Source of the DNA: JAIBCC01 sp963763855
GTDB taxonomy: Bacteria > Acidobacteriota > Blastocatellia > Pyrinomonadales > Pyrinomonadaceae
Length of the DNA: 64,000 nucleotides
NCBI GenBank assembly: GCA_963763855.1
Contig: CAVXPU010000005.1
Coordinates: 1,736,001-1,800,000, forward strand
Direction: 5' to 3'
Shown in pieces: positions 1 through 9,691 of the stretch. Both the position numbers and the translations under genes were made by a program. Position 1 is the stretch's first letter. Every line of letters starts with the position of its first letter. The notes beneath the pieces are model-generated. The model saw only the letters and a program-made list of their open reading frames with translations. It searched no databases and was not told where the DNA came from.

Positions 1-707
1 AGAATTTAGATCAACAATTTACTGTAAATATAGATCACCACGCGACTTGCGAGCATTTTGGAACGGTCAACTGGATTGATTCTACTGCGTCAGCCGTTGG
101 CGAGATGATTTATAATCTGTGCAAGGCAATTGGCGGGCGTGTGACCAAGGAAATCGCAGATTGTGTTTACTTAGCTCTTGTAGCCGACACAGGTTCGTTT
201 CATTACTCAAACACCACAGACAGAACTTTGAAAGTAGCTTCCGAACTTGTAAAAGTTGGTGTCAAACCCGCTGAGATTTCGGAAATGATCTACAACAGTT
301 TTTCTTGGGGGCGGATTGAATTGATGCGTGAAGTACTCAATACTGTTCGACGTGATGATTCCGGGAGAGTTGCTTTCATGAGACAAACGCTTGAAATGAA
401 AAGGCTTACAGGAGCAATCAACGGTGATAATTCCAATTTTGTCAACCTTCCATTAATGGCGAAAGAGGTAGAAGCTGTTGTCTATATGAGAGAAATTAGC
501 AATGAAATGTATAGGGTAAGTTTGCGTAGCAAAGGCGAGATAAATGTTGCAAAAATAGCCGAAAAATTTGGTGGTGGCGGACATAAAAATGCTTCCGGCT
601 GTACTATGAGTGGCGATTGGGATTTATCGGAAAAGGAACTCGTAACGGAAATTGCAGAAGCCGTGAGCAAATCAAAACGCGATGAACTTGAACTGACTTT
701 TGCCTAA
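1..707 (+). CDS. DHH-family phosphoesterase (NrnA-like), 5' end outside window
   Basis: The frame is open from base 3 to the stop at 707, so the gene begins upstream of the window. The visible part starts a few residues before an IDHH motif (about bases 30-41), one of the metal-binding motifs of DHH phosphoesterases. It ends with a DHHA1 domain carrying the glycine-rich GGGGHKNASG signature about 45 residues before the C-terminus. This arrangement is that of bifunctional oligoribonuclease/PAP phosphatases (NrnA type), cytosolic Mn-dependent enzymes that degrade nanoRNA or 3'-phosphoadenosine 5'-phosphate. The N-terminal DHH motifs that would separate NrnA from other DHH-DHHA1 proteins, such as cyclic-dinucleotide phosphodiesterases, are not visible. 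An internal ATG at 105 is too late to be the start because the DHH motif lies before it. cobO follows after 23 bp on the same strand. Confidence 0.85.
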   Translation, partial: NLDQQFTVNIDHHATCEHFGTVNWIDSTASAVGEMIYNLCKAIGGRVTKEIADCVYLALVADTGSFHYSNTTDRTLKVASELVKVGVKPAEISEMIYNSFSWGRIELMREVLNTVRRDDSGRVAFMRQTLEMKRLTGAINGDNSNFVNLPLMAKEVEAVVYMREISNEMYRVSLRSKGEINVAKIAEKFGGGGHKNASGCTMSGDWDLSEKELVTEIAEAVSKSKRDELELTFA

Positions 708-730
708 AATTTGATAAGAACAAGGGGAAT

Positions 731-1315
731 ATGGAAAATTCTAGTAAAGAAAAACGATATAAATGGCGGCGGGAAAATTATAAAGAAAAAACGCACGGGC
801 TCTTGATGGTCAATACCGGCAATGGAAAAGGTAAAACAACTGCTGCACTTGGCGTTCTATTTCGAGCAGCCGGACGAGGAATGAATTGTTGTTTGATTCA
901 ATTCATGAAGTCGAAAACGGATCGATATGGTGAGCACGAAGCTTGCGAACAGCTTGGAATTGAAGTTCACACCATGGGAGATGGATTTACTTGGGATACT
1001 CAAGATCCAGCTCAAGATATCAAGACAAGCGAAGAAACATGGGCATTGTGCGTAGAAAAGATGAGAAGCGAAGAGTATGATTTGGTCGTATTTGACGAAC
1101 TCGTTTATGTACTAGATTACAAATTTCTTGATTTGCATAAGGTTCTGGATGAAATCAAATCAATTCGCGAGAAACAGCCAAATTTGCACATAATTATGAC
1201 GGGTAGAAACGCTCCACCTGAATTAATCGAAGCATCTGATTTGGTTACAGAAATGACTGAGATCAAGCATCCTTTTAATGCCGGAATTTATGCACAGCAA
1301 GGCATAGAATTTTAG
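731..1315 (+). CDS. cobO: Cob(I)yrinic acid a,c-diamide adenosyltransferase
   Basis: This 194-residue cytosolic enzyme transfers the 5'-deoxyadenosyl group of ATP to the cobalt of corrinoids. The P-loop GNGKGKTT is at residues 30-37, and the C-terminus shows the family ending KHPFNAGIYAQQGIEF. Length and motif order match CobO/BtuR-type adenosyltransferases. The ATG at 731 is preceded by a short purine-rich stretch (AAGGGG). No other cobalamin-synthesis gene is in the window, so it may serve corrinoid salvage rather than de novo synthesis; that is an inference. It is followed by a strong convergent terminator. Confidence 0.92.
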   Translation: MENSSKEKRYKWRRENYKEKTHGLLMVNTGNGKGKTTAALGVLFRAAGRGMNCCLIQFMKSKTDRYGEHEACEQLGIEVHTMGDGFTWDTQDPAQDIKTSEETWALCVEKMRSEEYDLVVFDELVYVLDYKFLDLHKVLDEIKSIREKQPNLHIIMTGRNAPPELIEASDLVTEMTEIKHPFNAGIYAQQGIEF

Positions 1316-1339
1316 ATAAAATTTTCAAAACATAATTGG

Positions 1340-1373
1340 AAAAGCCGTTCATAAATTAATATGAACGGCTTTT
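1340..1373. terminator. Bidirectional intrinsic terminator between cobO and the thioredoxin-like gene
   Basis: A perfect 13-bp inverted repeat (AAAAGCCGTTCAT at 1340-1352, its complement at 1361-1373) encloses an 8-nt loop. The A and T tracts at the stem ends give a U-rich tail on both strands. It sits between two convergent genes and can serve both. Confidence 0.9.
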
Positions 1374-1394
1374 GTGTTTAGTTAAACTCAATGA

Positions 1395-1940
1395 TTAGAG
1401 TTGTTTATCGATCGCCATCGAGACTTGCATTAGGATTTCAGGTTCGCTTTCGGGATCAAGTCCACCGAAAGGTTCACCAATCGATTTACCGGTTTTGTCC
1501 AAAATCACGAATGACGGAAGTTGGTCAATTCCATATTTCTTCAAGGTAAACAAGCCATCGGAATCCCGTAAAACTGTCGCCGTCAGCTTATTCTTTGTAG
1601 CAAACGCCTTAATCTGCTCGTCGGAAGCGTAGTTTTTAGACTTGATGTTGCTCGAATCGGTTGTCACCCAATAAATCACAACATTTTGGGTTCCATATTT
1701 CTTTACCAATTTGTTTGTCGTAATAATTTGTTGTTTTGACAAAGGCAACCAACTCGCTCCGACAGCTAAGACAACGACTTTGCCTTTCAACGTTGGTAGC
1801 GAAATAATTTCACCCTCAAGTGTTTGCAAAGAAGCGGATTGCGATGTCGGCACGAGGTTATTTTTCTGTGCCAAAACATTTGCTGAAAGCCCTAAAACTA
1901 ACGCCATCGCTATTATCAAAAGTTTGTTTTTCATATTCAT
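1395..1940 (-). CDS. Exported thioredoxin-fold (TlpA/ResA-like) protein lacking the CXXC motif
   Basis: The protein is about 181 residues with a Sec signal peptide (Lys-rich start, then a hydrophobic core ending ANVLAQ). The mature part has the AhpC-TSA/TlpA layout: 'LKGKVVVLAVGASW', then a central helix, then the cis-proline strand QLPSFVILDKTG. Where TlpA proteins carry WCxxC this one reads GASWLPLSKQ, so both redox cysteines are missing and there is no other cysteine nearby. It should keep the fold but not perform thiol-disulfide exchange; a chaperone-like or scaffold role is possible. The longer frame begins with TTG at 1949; the two ATGs at 1940 and 1934 are more likely starts. It lies 50 bp downstream of panC on the same strand. 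Confidence 0.75.
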   Translation of the reverse strand: MNMKNKLLIIAMALVLGLSANVLAQKNNLVPTSQSASLQTLEGEIISLPTLKGKVVVLAVGASWLPLSKQQIITTNKLVKKYGTQNVVIYWVTTDSSNIKSKNYASDEQIKAFATKNKLTATVLRDSDGLFTLKKYGIDQLPSFVILDKTGKSIGEPFGGLDPESEPEILMQVSMAIDKQL

Positions 1941-1990
1941 ATCTGCCAAACTTTGGCATCGATAACTGTAGATGCAAGTTTGATGCCAAT

Positions 1991-2846
1991 TTATTGCCTG
2001 CGATTAATTGTCGTGTTGTCAATCAAACGGACATTTCCAAATTTAACGGCGACCACGATTAAAACCTGCTCTTCTTCAATAAAATCAAGTGGTTCAAGCG
2101 TTTCAGCATTAACTACGGAAACATAATCTATCGTAGCCAACGGCTCACTGCCTATCTTATTTCGCACTATTTGCTCCAGATTCAACGCATTTCGTTGACC
2201 ATCCCGAAAAGCAATTTTCGCTTCTCTCAAGCCTTGATAGATTATCGAAGCTTTTTCACGTTCTTCGGCAGTTAAACGCTCATTTCGCGACGACATTGCC
2301 AGACCATTTTCTTCGCGAACTGTTCGTACAACTACAATCTCAGTTTCAAAACCTAAATCACGCGTAAGTTTCTGAATAACAACAACTTGCTGGGCATCTT
2401 TTTGCCCGAAGAAAGCAAAATCCGGGCGAATTGTGTTAAATAATATAGTGACAACCGTTGCTACACCACGAAAATGACCGGGACGAGACGCACCTTCCAG
2501 ACTTTCTGTGATTCCTTCGACATAAACAAACGTTGAAGCACCTTCGGGGTAAATTTCTTCAACTCCCGGAGCAAAAATGTAGTCAACCTGATATTCGGCT
2601 AAAAAGGGCCGCATCGGCTGTTAAATCTCTCGGATACTTCTCTAAATCACCTTTGTCGTTAAACTGTGTAGGGTTAACAAAAATCGAGACAATAACAACA
2701 TCGCACATTTGTTTTGCTTCGCTTACGAGCCGCAAATGTCCTTCGTGCAAAGCTCCCATCGTTGGAACAAACCCGATAGTTTTGTTTTCCCGACGGAGTT
2801 TTCTCGCCAGAGATGCCATTCTTTGTCGGCGATTTATTATTTCCAC
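1991..2846 (-). pseudogene. panC: Pantothenate synthetase, frameshifted
   Basis: PanC condenses pantoate and beta-alanine with ATP to form pantothenate. Two overlapping frames together make one PanC of about 284 residues, the normal length. The first (from a GTG at 2846 behind an AGGAG site) has the HIGH-like motif in PTMGALHEGHLRLV and FVNPTQF. The second has FGQKDAQQVVVIQKL and the KMSKS-like region ENGLAMSSRN. The switch falls in a run of five T (coding strand; A5 at 2601-2605 on the plus strand). Removing one base there restores 'AALLAEYQVDYI'. All motifs are intact on both sides, so a homopolymer error or a very recent mutation is more likely than old decay. Confidence 0.9.
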
Positions 2847-3053
2847 TAAATTTTGCTCCTAATTCAAGACAAAATTCAGATTAGCTAATTCACCGTAACT
2901 ATGCAACTTTCAAACAAAAAGACCAACGTTAGTTCTAGATTGTCCTTTATAAGTTTTTTGAGATGGAGCTGTGGTTTTGAAAGGCTTGCTCGGGAATACA
3001 GGTAAGTCTCTTTTAATAAAAGTTTTAGTCTACACGCCATCTTACTGTGTAAA

Positions 3054-6000
3054 TTATTGCAATAAATGAGTTTCCAGAAAATCAATTTGTTTTGGTACGT
3101 CAAAAGGCACAAAATATTCGGGTGCATTTGATAATAATTCTTCGGCTTGAATTGCATCTACGGGCTTTGAAAATAAATAACCCTGACCGAATTCGCAGCC
3201 GAATTCTTGCAATCTTTCCAGTTGTTCGGAAGTTTCAATTCCTTCTGCTACAACATCAAAACCAAGATTTGTTGCCAATGAGAGAATCGACTTAACAATC
3301 TGCAAACTCTTTGTCGAACTATCCATTTGCCCGATAAATGAGCGGTCAATTTTTAGTCTATTAAATGGAAAACGGTGCAGGTAACTTAGAGACGAATACC
3401 CGGTTCCGAAATCGTCTGTGGAAAGTGAAACGCCAAGATTTGCAATCTTTTTCAAAACATCAAGAGCCAGATCAGCCTGTTTCATAACCATACTTTCCGT
3501 AACTTCCAGCTTTAAGCTAAGAGGATTAAGTGACGTTTTTCGTAGTGAAGTTTCAATTTGTGCGATTAAATCGGGGTGCATCAACTGTTTTGCAGAAAGA
3601 TTAACGCTGATTGAAATGCTGTTTCCCGGATATTTCTTTTGCCAAATCAGAGTTTGTCGGCAAGATTCGGTTAAAATCCATTCTCCAATTGGAATAATCA
3701 TACCTGTTTCTTCAGCCACTCCGATAAAATTAATCGGTTGAATTAGTCCTTTCTCTGGATGTTCCCAGCGTATTAGAGCCTCAAATTCCTCAATTTTTCC
3801 TGTTACCAGATTAATAATTGGTTGATAGTGAACCTTAAATTCGTTTCGTTCAATCGCTCTGCGGAGATCGTTTTCCATCTGCAACAGATTCAGATTTTGC
3901 GTGTGCATTTCGCTGTTGAAAATCTCAAATCTTGCTTTGCCTTTCTCTTTTGCGGAATACATCGCCGTATCTGCATCGCGTAAGAAATCTTCGGGTTGGC
4001 GGGAAGGTCCGTCAGAAATCACAATGCCAATGCTGGCAGATGTAAAAATCTCGTAATTATCAATTTTGAACGGGAGTGAGAGTTTATTTTGAATCCTCTG
4101 TGCTGTATTTGTAACATCAGCGTCGCTGTCAACTTGATTAATCAAAATCGTAAATTCATCACCGCCCAAGCGAGCGACAACATCTTTTGGTCGTACACAA
4201 GCCTTTAATCTTGCCGCTACTATGCACAATAATTTGTCGCCAATAATGTGTCCCAAGCTATCATTTATTACCTTAAAACGATCAATATCCAGAAACAAAA
4301 CTGCAAATTTTGTTGAATCATTTGCTTTCAATTTAACGATTGAAGCCAGAAGTTGATTCATGAATTCAACCCGATTTGGCAATTTTGTTAATGTGTCGCT
4401 TTTAGCAAAGTAGCTGAGTTTTGCTTCTGCGGTTTTCTTATCGTGAATGTCGGTACTCGTACCAAACCACTTTATAATGTTATATTCTGCATCACGACCC
4501 GCAGTTGCTGTGGTACGAAACCAACGATAAACACCATCATATCGTTTTGACCTAAATTCCACTTCGAAATCGGTTCCGGTTTTAACACTCTCGCCCCAAG
4601 CCTTCCAAATACGTTCAAAATCATCGGGGTGAAATTGTTCCTTCCATTGATTGTTATTCAAACTTACTTCCGATAAACCGTGGTACGACAAGCCGCGTTT
4701 ATTCATGTAATCCATGATGCCGTCTGGCGATGCCGTCCAAACATGGTGCATTATTCCTTCGCTAAGCATTCGATATCGGCGTTCACTTTCAACCAGGGCA
4801 TCTTCAGTCCGCTTTCTCTCGGCAATATCACGTGCAATTCCTTGCAGTCCAATAGGTTTCCCGTCTTTCAGAATCAATCTGGAATTTAGTTCCAGCAAAA
4901 CGCTTTCGCCATTTTTCTTGAGCAGATTGATTTCGTATTGAGTAGATGGGACTCCCAATAACTTTTTCTTGATATTCCCCTTGACCAATTTCAAGTCTTT
5001 TGGCGGAAGAAGCGTACTCATGTTAAAGCCGCCTTTTAAAACGTCAACGCGGCTATAACCGGTTAATTCCTCGCCTGCCCGATTAATTGATGTTAAATTG
5101 CCTTCAAGATCAGTCGTGTAAATAATATCGTTAGCGTTTTCAAAAAGATCGTGATATTGCTCTTCACGCAATTTCAATTCGATTTCGGTCCGCTTTCTCT
5201 CACTAATATCGCGGGCAATTCCCTGAATACCAACAATTTTACCGTCTTTGTAAATCGCCCGACTATTGACTTCAAGCAACACTTTCCTTCCGTCTTTGGC
5301 TATGCAGTCAACTTCATAAGTTGTCTTATCTGAGCCGTTTAATAATTTTTGCTTGATTTTTTCTTTAACGAATTCCAGATGTTCCGGTGAGATGATCTGG
5401 CTTACGTTTAGATTCATGGCTTCTTCACTCGTATAACCAAAAACTTTCTCAGCAGCTTTATTTATCGAGCTATAATTGCCTTCAAGATCGTGTACGTAAA
5501 CCAGATCGTTTGCATTTTCAAAAAGTTCGCGATATTTAGCCTCACTATTAGTCAGCTCAATTTCCTGACTCTTTCGGATGGTAATATCCTGAAGCATTGC
5601 TAATCCGGCATATATTTTTCCGTCATTATCCTTTACGGGGAGAATATGAACCTGAAAGAAACGTTCGTTTTGCTTATGCTCAAAATAGAGATAACCGCCT
5701 GCGAGAGCAGCACGATAATAGCTCGCCCAAGTTTCCGCAAGATGCTCGGGATAAAAATCATAGACCGTTTTGCCTTCGAGCATTTCCGACGACACGCCGT
5801 GGCTTTCAAGTGCGATTCCCTCAACCAGTGTGTATTTTAAATCCTTGTCAAATATGAAGATAGCCGAATCGGGAATATGATGAACAATGGTTTTATAAGC
5901 CGCTGCCATCTTTCCTAATTCTTCTTCGGCTACTTTCTGTGCGGTAACATCAATTATTATGCCTTGCCAGCGATTTGCACCGGTTATCGGATCAATTACA

Positions 6001-6383
6001 AAAGTAGTTTTATCATGAAACCAACGGATTTCCCCGCTTTTGGTAATCATCCGATACGTAAAATCGGTACTTTCGCGATTTTGTGCAGATTCTGATGCTT
6101 TTCGAAGTAATTCGGGTAAATCATCCGGATGGACAATTGTCCGCCAAAAATCATAACCGCCCTTCCATTCTTCAAGCGGGTAACCGAGTGTTTCAAAACT
6201 TGGGCTTACACTAAAAGTTTTATGAGTCGGAAATTCTTCATAGGCATAGAACATTACCGATGTATTTTCCGAGTAGAAACTATGTTTTTCCAGATAATCT
6301 TCTATTATCATCGGGGTAATTTTTCTTTTGACCCGACCCGATTTTATATTTTGTTTTGTGGAAGTAGTTTTACCTTTGCCCAT
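3054..6383 (-). CDS. Multi-PAS diguanylate cyclase/phosphodiesterase (GGDEF-EAL)
   Basis: The 1109-residue protein has no membrane segment or signal peptide, so it is probably cytosolic. It has five PAS/PAC sensor modules in tandem (roughly residues 45-150, 155-275, 280-405, 406-530, 535-660), with PAC-type endings such as GIQGIARDISERKR repeated. PAS3 and PAS4 are very alike, which suggests internal duplication. The output is a GGDEF domain with intact RLGGDEF (740-744) followed by an EAL domain with EALIRW (868-873), DDFGTGYSSL and KIDRSFI. Both active sites look complete, so it could make or degrade cyclic-di-GMP depending on the PAS signal. It appears monocistronic, with about 200 bp free downstream and 250 bp upstream. 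The ATG at 6383 has no strong ribosome-binding site. Confidence 0.93.
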   Translation of the reverse strand: MGKGKTTSTKQNIKSGRVKRKITPMIIEDYLEKHSFYSENTSVMFYAYEEFPTHKTFSVSPSFETLGYPLEEWKGGYDFWRTIVHPDDLPELLRKASESAQNRESTDFTYRMITKSGEIRWFHDKTTFVIDPITGANRWQGIIIDVTAQKVAEEELGKMAAAYKTIVHHIPDSAIFIFDKDLKYTLVEGIALESHGVSSEMLEGKTVYDFYPEHLAETWASYYRAALAGGYLYFEHKQNERFFQVHILPVKDNDGKIYAGLAMLQDITIRKSQEIELTNSEAKYRELFENANDLVYVHDLEGNYSSINKAAEKVFGYTSEEAMNLNVSQIISPEHLEFVKEKIKQKLLNGSDKTTYEVDCIAKDGRKVLLEVNSRAIYKDGKIVGIQGIARDISERKRTEIELKLREEQYHDLFENANDIIYTTDLEGNLTSINRAGEELTGYSRVDVLKGGFNMSTLLPPKDLKLVKGNIKKKLLGVPSTQYEINLLKKNGESVLLELNSRLILKDGKPIGLQGIARDIAERKRTEDALVESERRYRMLSEGIMHHVWTASPDGIMDYMNKRGLSYHGLSEVSLNNNQWKEQFHPDDFERIWKAWGESVKTGTDFEVEFRSKRYDGVYRWFRTTATAGRDAEYNIIKWFGTSTDIHDKKTAEAKLSYFAKSDTLTKLPNRVEFMNQLLASIVKLKANDSTKFAVLFLDIDRFKVINDSLGHIIGDKLLCIVAARLKACVRPKDVVARLGGDEFTILINQVDSDADVTNTAQRIQNKLSLPFKIDNYEIFTSASIGIVISDGPSRQPEDFLRDADTAMYSAKEKGKARFEIFNSEMHTQNLNLLQMENDLRRAIERNEFKVHYQPIINLVTGKIEEFEALIRWEHPEKGLIQPINFIGVAEETGMIIPIGEWILTESCRQTLIWQKKYPGNSISISVNLSAKQLMHPDLIAQIETSLRKTSLNPLSLKLEVTESMVMKQADLALDVLKKIANLGVSLSTDDFGTGYSSLSYLHRFPFNRLKIDRSFIGQMDSSTKSLQIVKSILSLATNLGFDVVAEGIETSEQLERLQEFGCEFGQGYLFSKPVDAIQAEELLSNAPEYFVPFDVPKQIDFLETHLLQ

Positions 6384-6633
6384 AGATTCCGTGTCTTAAA
6401 GATACATATTGACTAAATTTGTTAGCTCACTTAACAAATAATGTCATTAAAGCTACCGCAAGCGAATAAATCGCTGAATCGGTAAGGACTAGCATGTATT
6501 AGACTTAACTGATTTTAAAGAATAGATCGACGAAAAAATAGTGATGTTGGGGGCATTACCATTGAAGATAGAAGCAAGTAAGATGCCAAATGTAGTGAAT
6601 TCGGCAAAAAAAATCTGCGAAAGAAGAAAGAAC

Positions 6634-9039
6634 CTACGCCTTTTCTAGATTGGCAAATTTTTCGATGAGTTTTTTCTGTCCGAAACCGGGAAAACTAACT
6701 GTTAATTTTACGCTGTCGCCGGCTCCTTCTCTTCGCAAAACTAAGCCTTTGCCGTATTTCGCATGGCGAACATAACTTCCAGCAACAAAGCCTTTTTCAA
6801 GTTTGGATTTCTGATTTTGGAATTCGGATTGATTCGAAGAAGCGGTTTTCAAATTTTCGTAAGCGGAAGGCTTGGAAATTGTCGGCTTATCTATTGATTG
6901 ACCCTCGGCTTTTTTCTGATTAAAGAATTCGGCGATTGCGTCGGTTGAATTGTAAGTCTTTCCGGTATAAAGGTTTTTAGGCTTATTGTATTGGCTTTCC
7001 TCGCCGCGGAGAATCTTTGCTGCTTGCTTGTTTGTCTGAACGGTCGAGCTCTTTGAGAATGAAAGCCAAGAATTTCCCCGGGTCATATCCTCAAGTAAAT
7101 CGAGCGGCATTTCGTTTAAGAATTGAGATGGCTCTGCGGCTATTTCTTCGCCATAAGTACGCCGACGCATGGCGTGCGTAATGTATAGAGTCTTTTCCGC
7201 ACGAGTAATCGCAACATAGGCTAAACGTCGCTCTTCTTCAAGCTCTTTCGGGTCGTTGAGGCTTCTGGAATGTGGGAAAATACCATCTTCCAAGCCAACC
7301 AAAAAGACCGTCGGAAATTCCAAACCCTTCGCGGAATGAACTGTCATCATCGTTACGGGTGCATTGCGATCATACTTATCTGTGTCGGACGACAAAGCGG
7401 CATGATCTATGAAATCGCGAAGTCCATTTTCCTCTTGAGTATCGTAGTCAACCGCCGCATTTACAAGCTCTTCCAAATTCTCCAACCGTGCTGCTGCTTC
7501 ATCGGAATTTTCCGCACGAAGCATTGCCGAATAACCCGTTTCTTCAATCGCTGCAACAACTACGTCAGTGACCGGACGCTCGCCAGTCGATGAATCGCCA
7601 ACCTTAGCCGATAGTTTTTCGATTATAATTTTGAACCTTTTCATGGCTTCAATCGCTCTTGGCGTAAGATTCAAAGGCTGCCCGTATTTTTCATCGGTAA
7701 TAATCGCAATCGTTTCCCACAGTGACGTCCCAAAGTCTTTAGCCTTAAGGCTTAGCTCATCAAGCGAAGTCTTGCCGAGACCGCGGGTTGGGGTGTTAAT
7801 TACGCGATTTAAGGCAATATCATCGAAAGGATTTAAAGCCATTTTGAGATATGAAATTACGTCTTTAATTTCCGCACGTTCGTAGAATGAAAAACCACCA
7901 ACGATGTTGTATTCAATTCTTGCCCGCCGTAAATGTTCTTCAAAAAGACGAGATTGAGCGTTTGTCCGATACAAAATCGCGGCTTTTTCATTTGAATCAT
8001 ATCGGCGGTGTTCGTCTATCTTTTGAGCAACGAAACGTGCTTCATAATCGCCGTCAAGTGCTTGAAAATACTTAATTTTCCCGCCTTTATCATTGTCCGT
8101 CCAAAGCTTCTTTTTCCGCCGTTCGGAGTTGTTTTCGATTACTGCATCGGCCACATCAAGAATCGTCTGCGTAGAACGATAATTTTGCTCCAAAAGTATG
8201 GTCTTGGCGTTCGGATAATGTTGTTCAAACGATAGAATATTACCGATATCGGCACCACGAAATTTATAGATACTCTGAGATTCATCGCCAACCACGCAAA
8301 TATTCGCGTGTTTTTCGGTTAAATATTTGATAAGTGCAAACTGCAACGCATTCGTATCCTGATATTCGTCAACCAACACGTACTTAAATTTATTGTTGTA
8401 TTTTTCCCGAACCTCCGCCGATTTGCGGAGTAATTTGACCGTTTTAATCATCAAATCATCGAAATCCAATGAATTTGAATTATGTAAACGCTCTTCGTAA
8501 AGCTTAAAAACCTTCCCAATCGAAGCTTTTCTTTCATCGGTGTATTGAATCGATGAAGCAAACAGCTCAAAATCCTCGCCGCGATTTTTTGCCGAAGAAA
8601 TCGCCGAAAGCACCTGACGGGACGAAAGCTGTTTTTCATCCAAGCCTATGTCTTTAACGCAAGCCTTGATTACTTTTATCGAATCATCGGTGTCATAAAT
8701 CGTAAATGATTTGGTAAAGCCTTCTTCGAGATGTTCGATATCTTGCCGTAAGATCCGGACGCAAAGACTGTGAAACGTTGCGATCAAAGGTGAAGATTGC
8801 AAGCCAACGCCCTGTAAAAGAGTCCGAACTCGCTCACGCATCTCAGCCGCAGCTTTATTTGTAAATGTAACGGCTAAAATGTTGTAAGGTGCAACTCCTT
8901 TTTCCGCAATTAGATAAGCTATGCGAACGGTAATAACGCGAGTTTTACCTGAACCTGCACCCGCGAGTATAAGCAACGCACCTTCAGTTGTTTCAACAGC
9001 CAATCGCTGCTGTGAATTAAGATTTGAAAGGATATCCAT
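6634..9039 (-). CDS. pcrA: ATP-dependent DNA helicase, UvrD/PcrA family
   Basis: The 801-residue superfamily 1A helicase unwinds DNA 3' to 5' in nucleotide excision repair, mismatch repair and replication-fork clearing. Visible motifs are the Q-motif LNSQQRLAV, Walker A AGAGSGKT (26-33), VDEYQDTN, GDESQSIYKFRGAD, QNYRST, 'MTVHSAKGLEF', and VAITRAEKTLYI. The C-terminus ends in a 'GSYVRHAKYGKGLV' Tudor-like tail typical of PcrA. Length is a little above the usual 720-760 residues because of a low-complexity linker before that tail. It starts at ATG 9039 and is separated from the isochorismatase gene upstream by 88 bp. Confidence 0.95.
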   Translation of the reverse strand: MDILSNLNSQQRLAVETTEGALLILAGAGSGKTRVITVRIAYLIAEKGVAPYNILAVTFTNKAAAEMRERVRTLLQGVGLQSSPLIATFHSLCVRILRQDIEHLEEGFTKSFTIYDTDDSIKVIKACVKDIGLDEKQLSSRQVLSAISSAKNRGEDFELFASSIQYTDERKASIGKVFKLYEERLHNSNSLDFDDLMIKTVKLLRKSAEVREKYNNKFKYVLVDEYQDTNALQFALIKYLTEKHANICVVGDESQSIYKFRGADIGNILSFEQHYPNAKTILLEQNYRSTQTILDVADAVIENNSERRKKKLWTDNDKGGKIKYFQALDGDYEARFVAQKIDEHRRYDSNEKAAILYRTNAQSRLFEEHLRRARIEYNIVGGFSFYERAEIKDVISYLKMALNPFDDIALNRVINTPTRGLGKTSLDELSLKAKDFGTSLWETIAIITDEKYGQPLNLTPRAIEAMKRFKIIIEKLSAKVGDSSTGERPVTDVVVAAIEETGYSAMLRAENSDEAAARLENLEELVNAAVDYDTQEENGLRDFIDHAALSSDTDKYDRNAPVTMMTVHSAKGLEFPTVFLVGLEDGIFPHSRSLNDPKELEEERRLAYVAITRAEKTLYITHAMRRRTYGEEIAAEPSQFLNEMPLDLLEDMTRGNSWLSFSKSSTVQTNKQAAKILRGEESQYNKPKNLYTGKTYNSTDAIAEFFNQKKAEGQSIDKPTISKPSAYENLKTASSNQSEFQNQKSKLEKGFVAGSYVRHAKYGKGLVLRREGAGDSVKLTVSFPGFGQKKLIEKFANLEKA

Positions 9040-9127
9040 AAGTAAAAATAGTTAATTGACAATGGTAATTGGTATGAGATTTAAGGTCAAAGCCGTTTAT
9101 TAGATGTTTTTGGATTGAGGACTTTGA

Positions 9128-9685
9128 TTATTTAACCAACTGTTGAATCGCCTTAAATTGCTCGTGTTTTGAGTCAATCATCAGTTCAAAAAGTGCCATT
9201 TCCACATTTGAGGGAATCGCTCCGCTACCTTTCATTTTCTCGAATGCCGTGTGTTTATCGTGGGTTGAGCGAGACGAAATACAATCTTGCAAAAGGTGAA
9301 CCTGATAGCCTTTTTCAAGCAAATCGTGAACCGTTTGATTAACGCAAATATGAGCTTCAATACCGCAAATCACTATTTGCTTTGCATTAATTGATTCTAA
9401 CTTTTCTAGAAAAAGTGCCGACCCACACGCACTAAATGTTGTTTTTTCGATAGCTTCTAAGTTGTCAGGCAGACTTAATTTTAGTTCTTCAACAGTTATG
9501 CCCAATCCTTTTGGATATTGTTCGGTAACGATGATCGGAATCTTCAATAAATAAGAACCGCGAATCGCAATCGAAGTTTTTTGAGTAATCAAAGCAAAAT
9601 CAGGAATCGCTGAGCGAAAAGCTTCTTGCATGTCTATCACCACCAAAACAGTTTGTTTTGGGTCTAAAATATTGGAATTTCTCAT
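9128..9685 (-). CDS. Isochorismatase-family cysteine hydrolase (YcaC-like)
   Basis: The 185-residue cytosolic hydrolase has the expected triad: Asp18 (VVIDMQEAF), Lys81 (EKTTFSAC) and Cys114 (AHICVNQT), together with the cis-peptide region VICGIEAHICV. The isochorismatase superfamily includes nicotinamidases, carbamoylases and YcaC-type enzymes of unknown substrate. The short length and the sequence around the Cys are closest to the YcaC/'hydrolase' group rather than nicotinamidase. The neighbour upstream is a 52-residue membrane protein only 6 bp away, so the two are probably cotranscribed. The substrate cannot be read from the sequence. Confidence 0.85.
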   Translation of the reverse strand: MRNSNILDPKQTVLVVIDMQEAFRSAIPDFALITQKTSIAIRGSYLLKIPIIVTEQYPKGLGITVEELKLSLPDNLEAIEKTTFSACGSALFLEKLESINAKQIVICGIEAHICVNQTVHDLLEKGYQVHLLQDCISSRSTHDKHTAFEKMKGSGAIPSNVEMALFELMIDSKHEQFKAIQQLVK

Positions 9686-9691
9686 AAAGCT

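Noticed and set aside
2885..3157. 90-residue open frame on the minus strand downstream of the GGDEF-EAL gene
   Set aside because: It overlaps the 3' end of that gene in another frame, has no family resemblance and no ribosome-binding site.
6384..6633. Cyclic-di-GMP riboswitch in front of the GGDEF-EAL gene
   Set aside because: None of the conserved GEMM blocks (GACGCAAAGC, GGCAAACC) is present.
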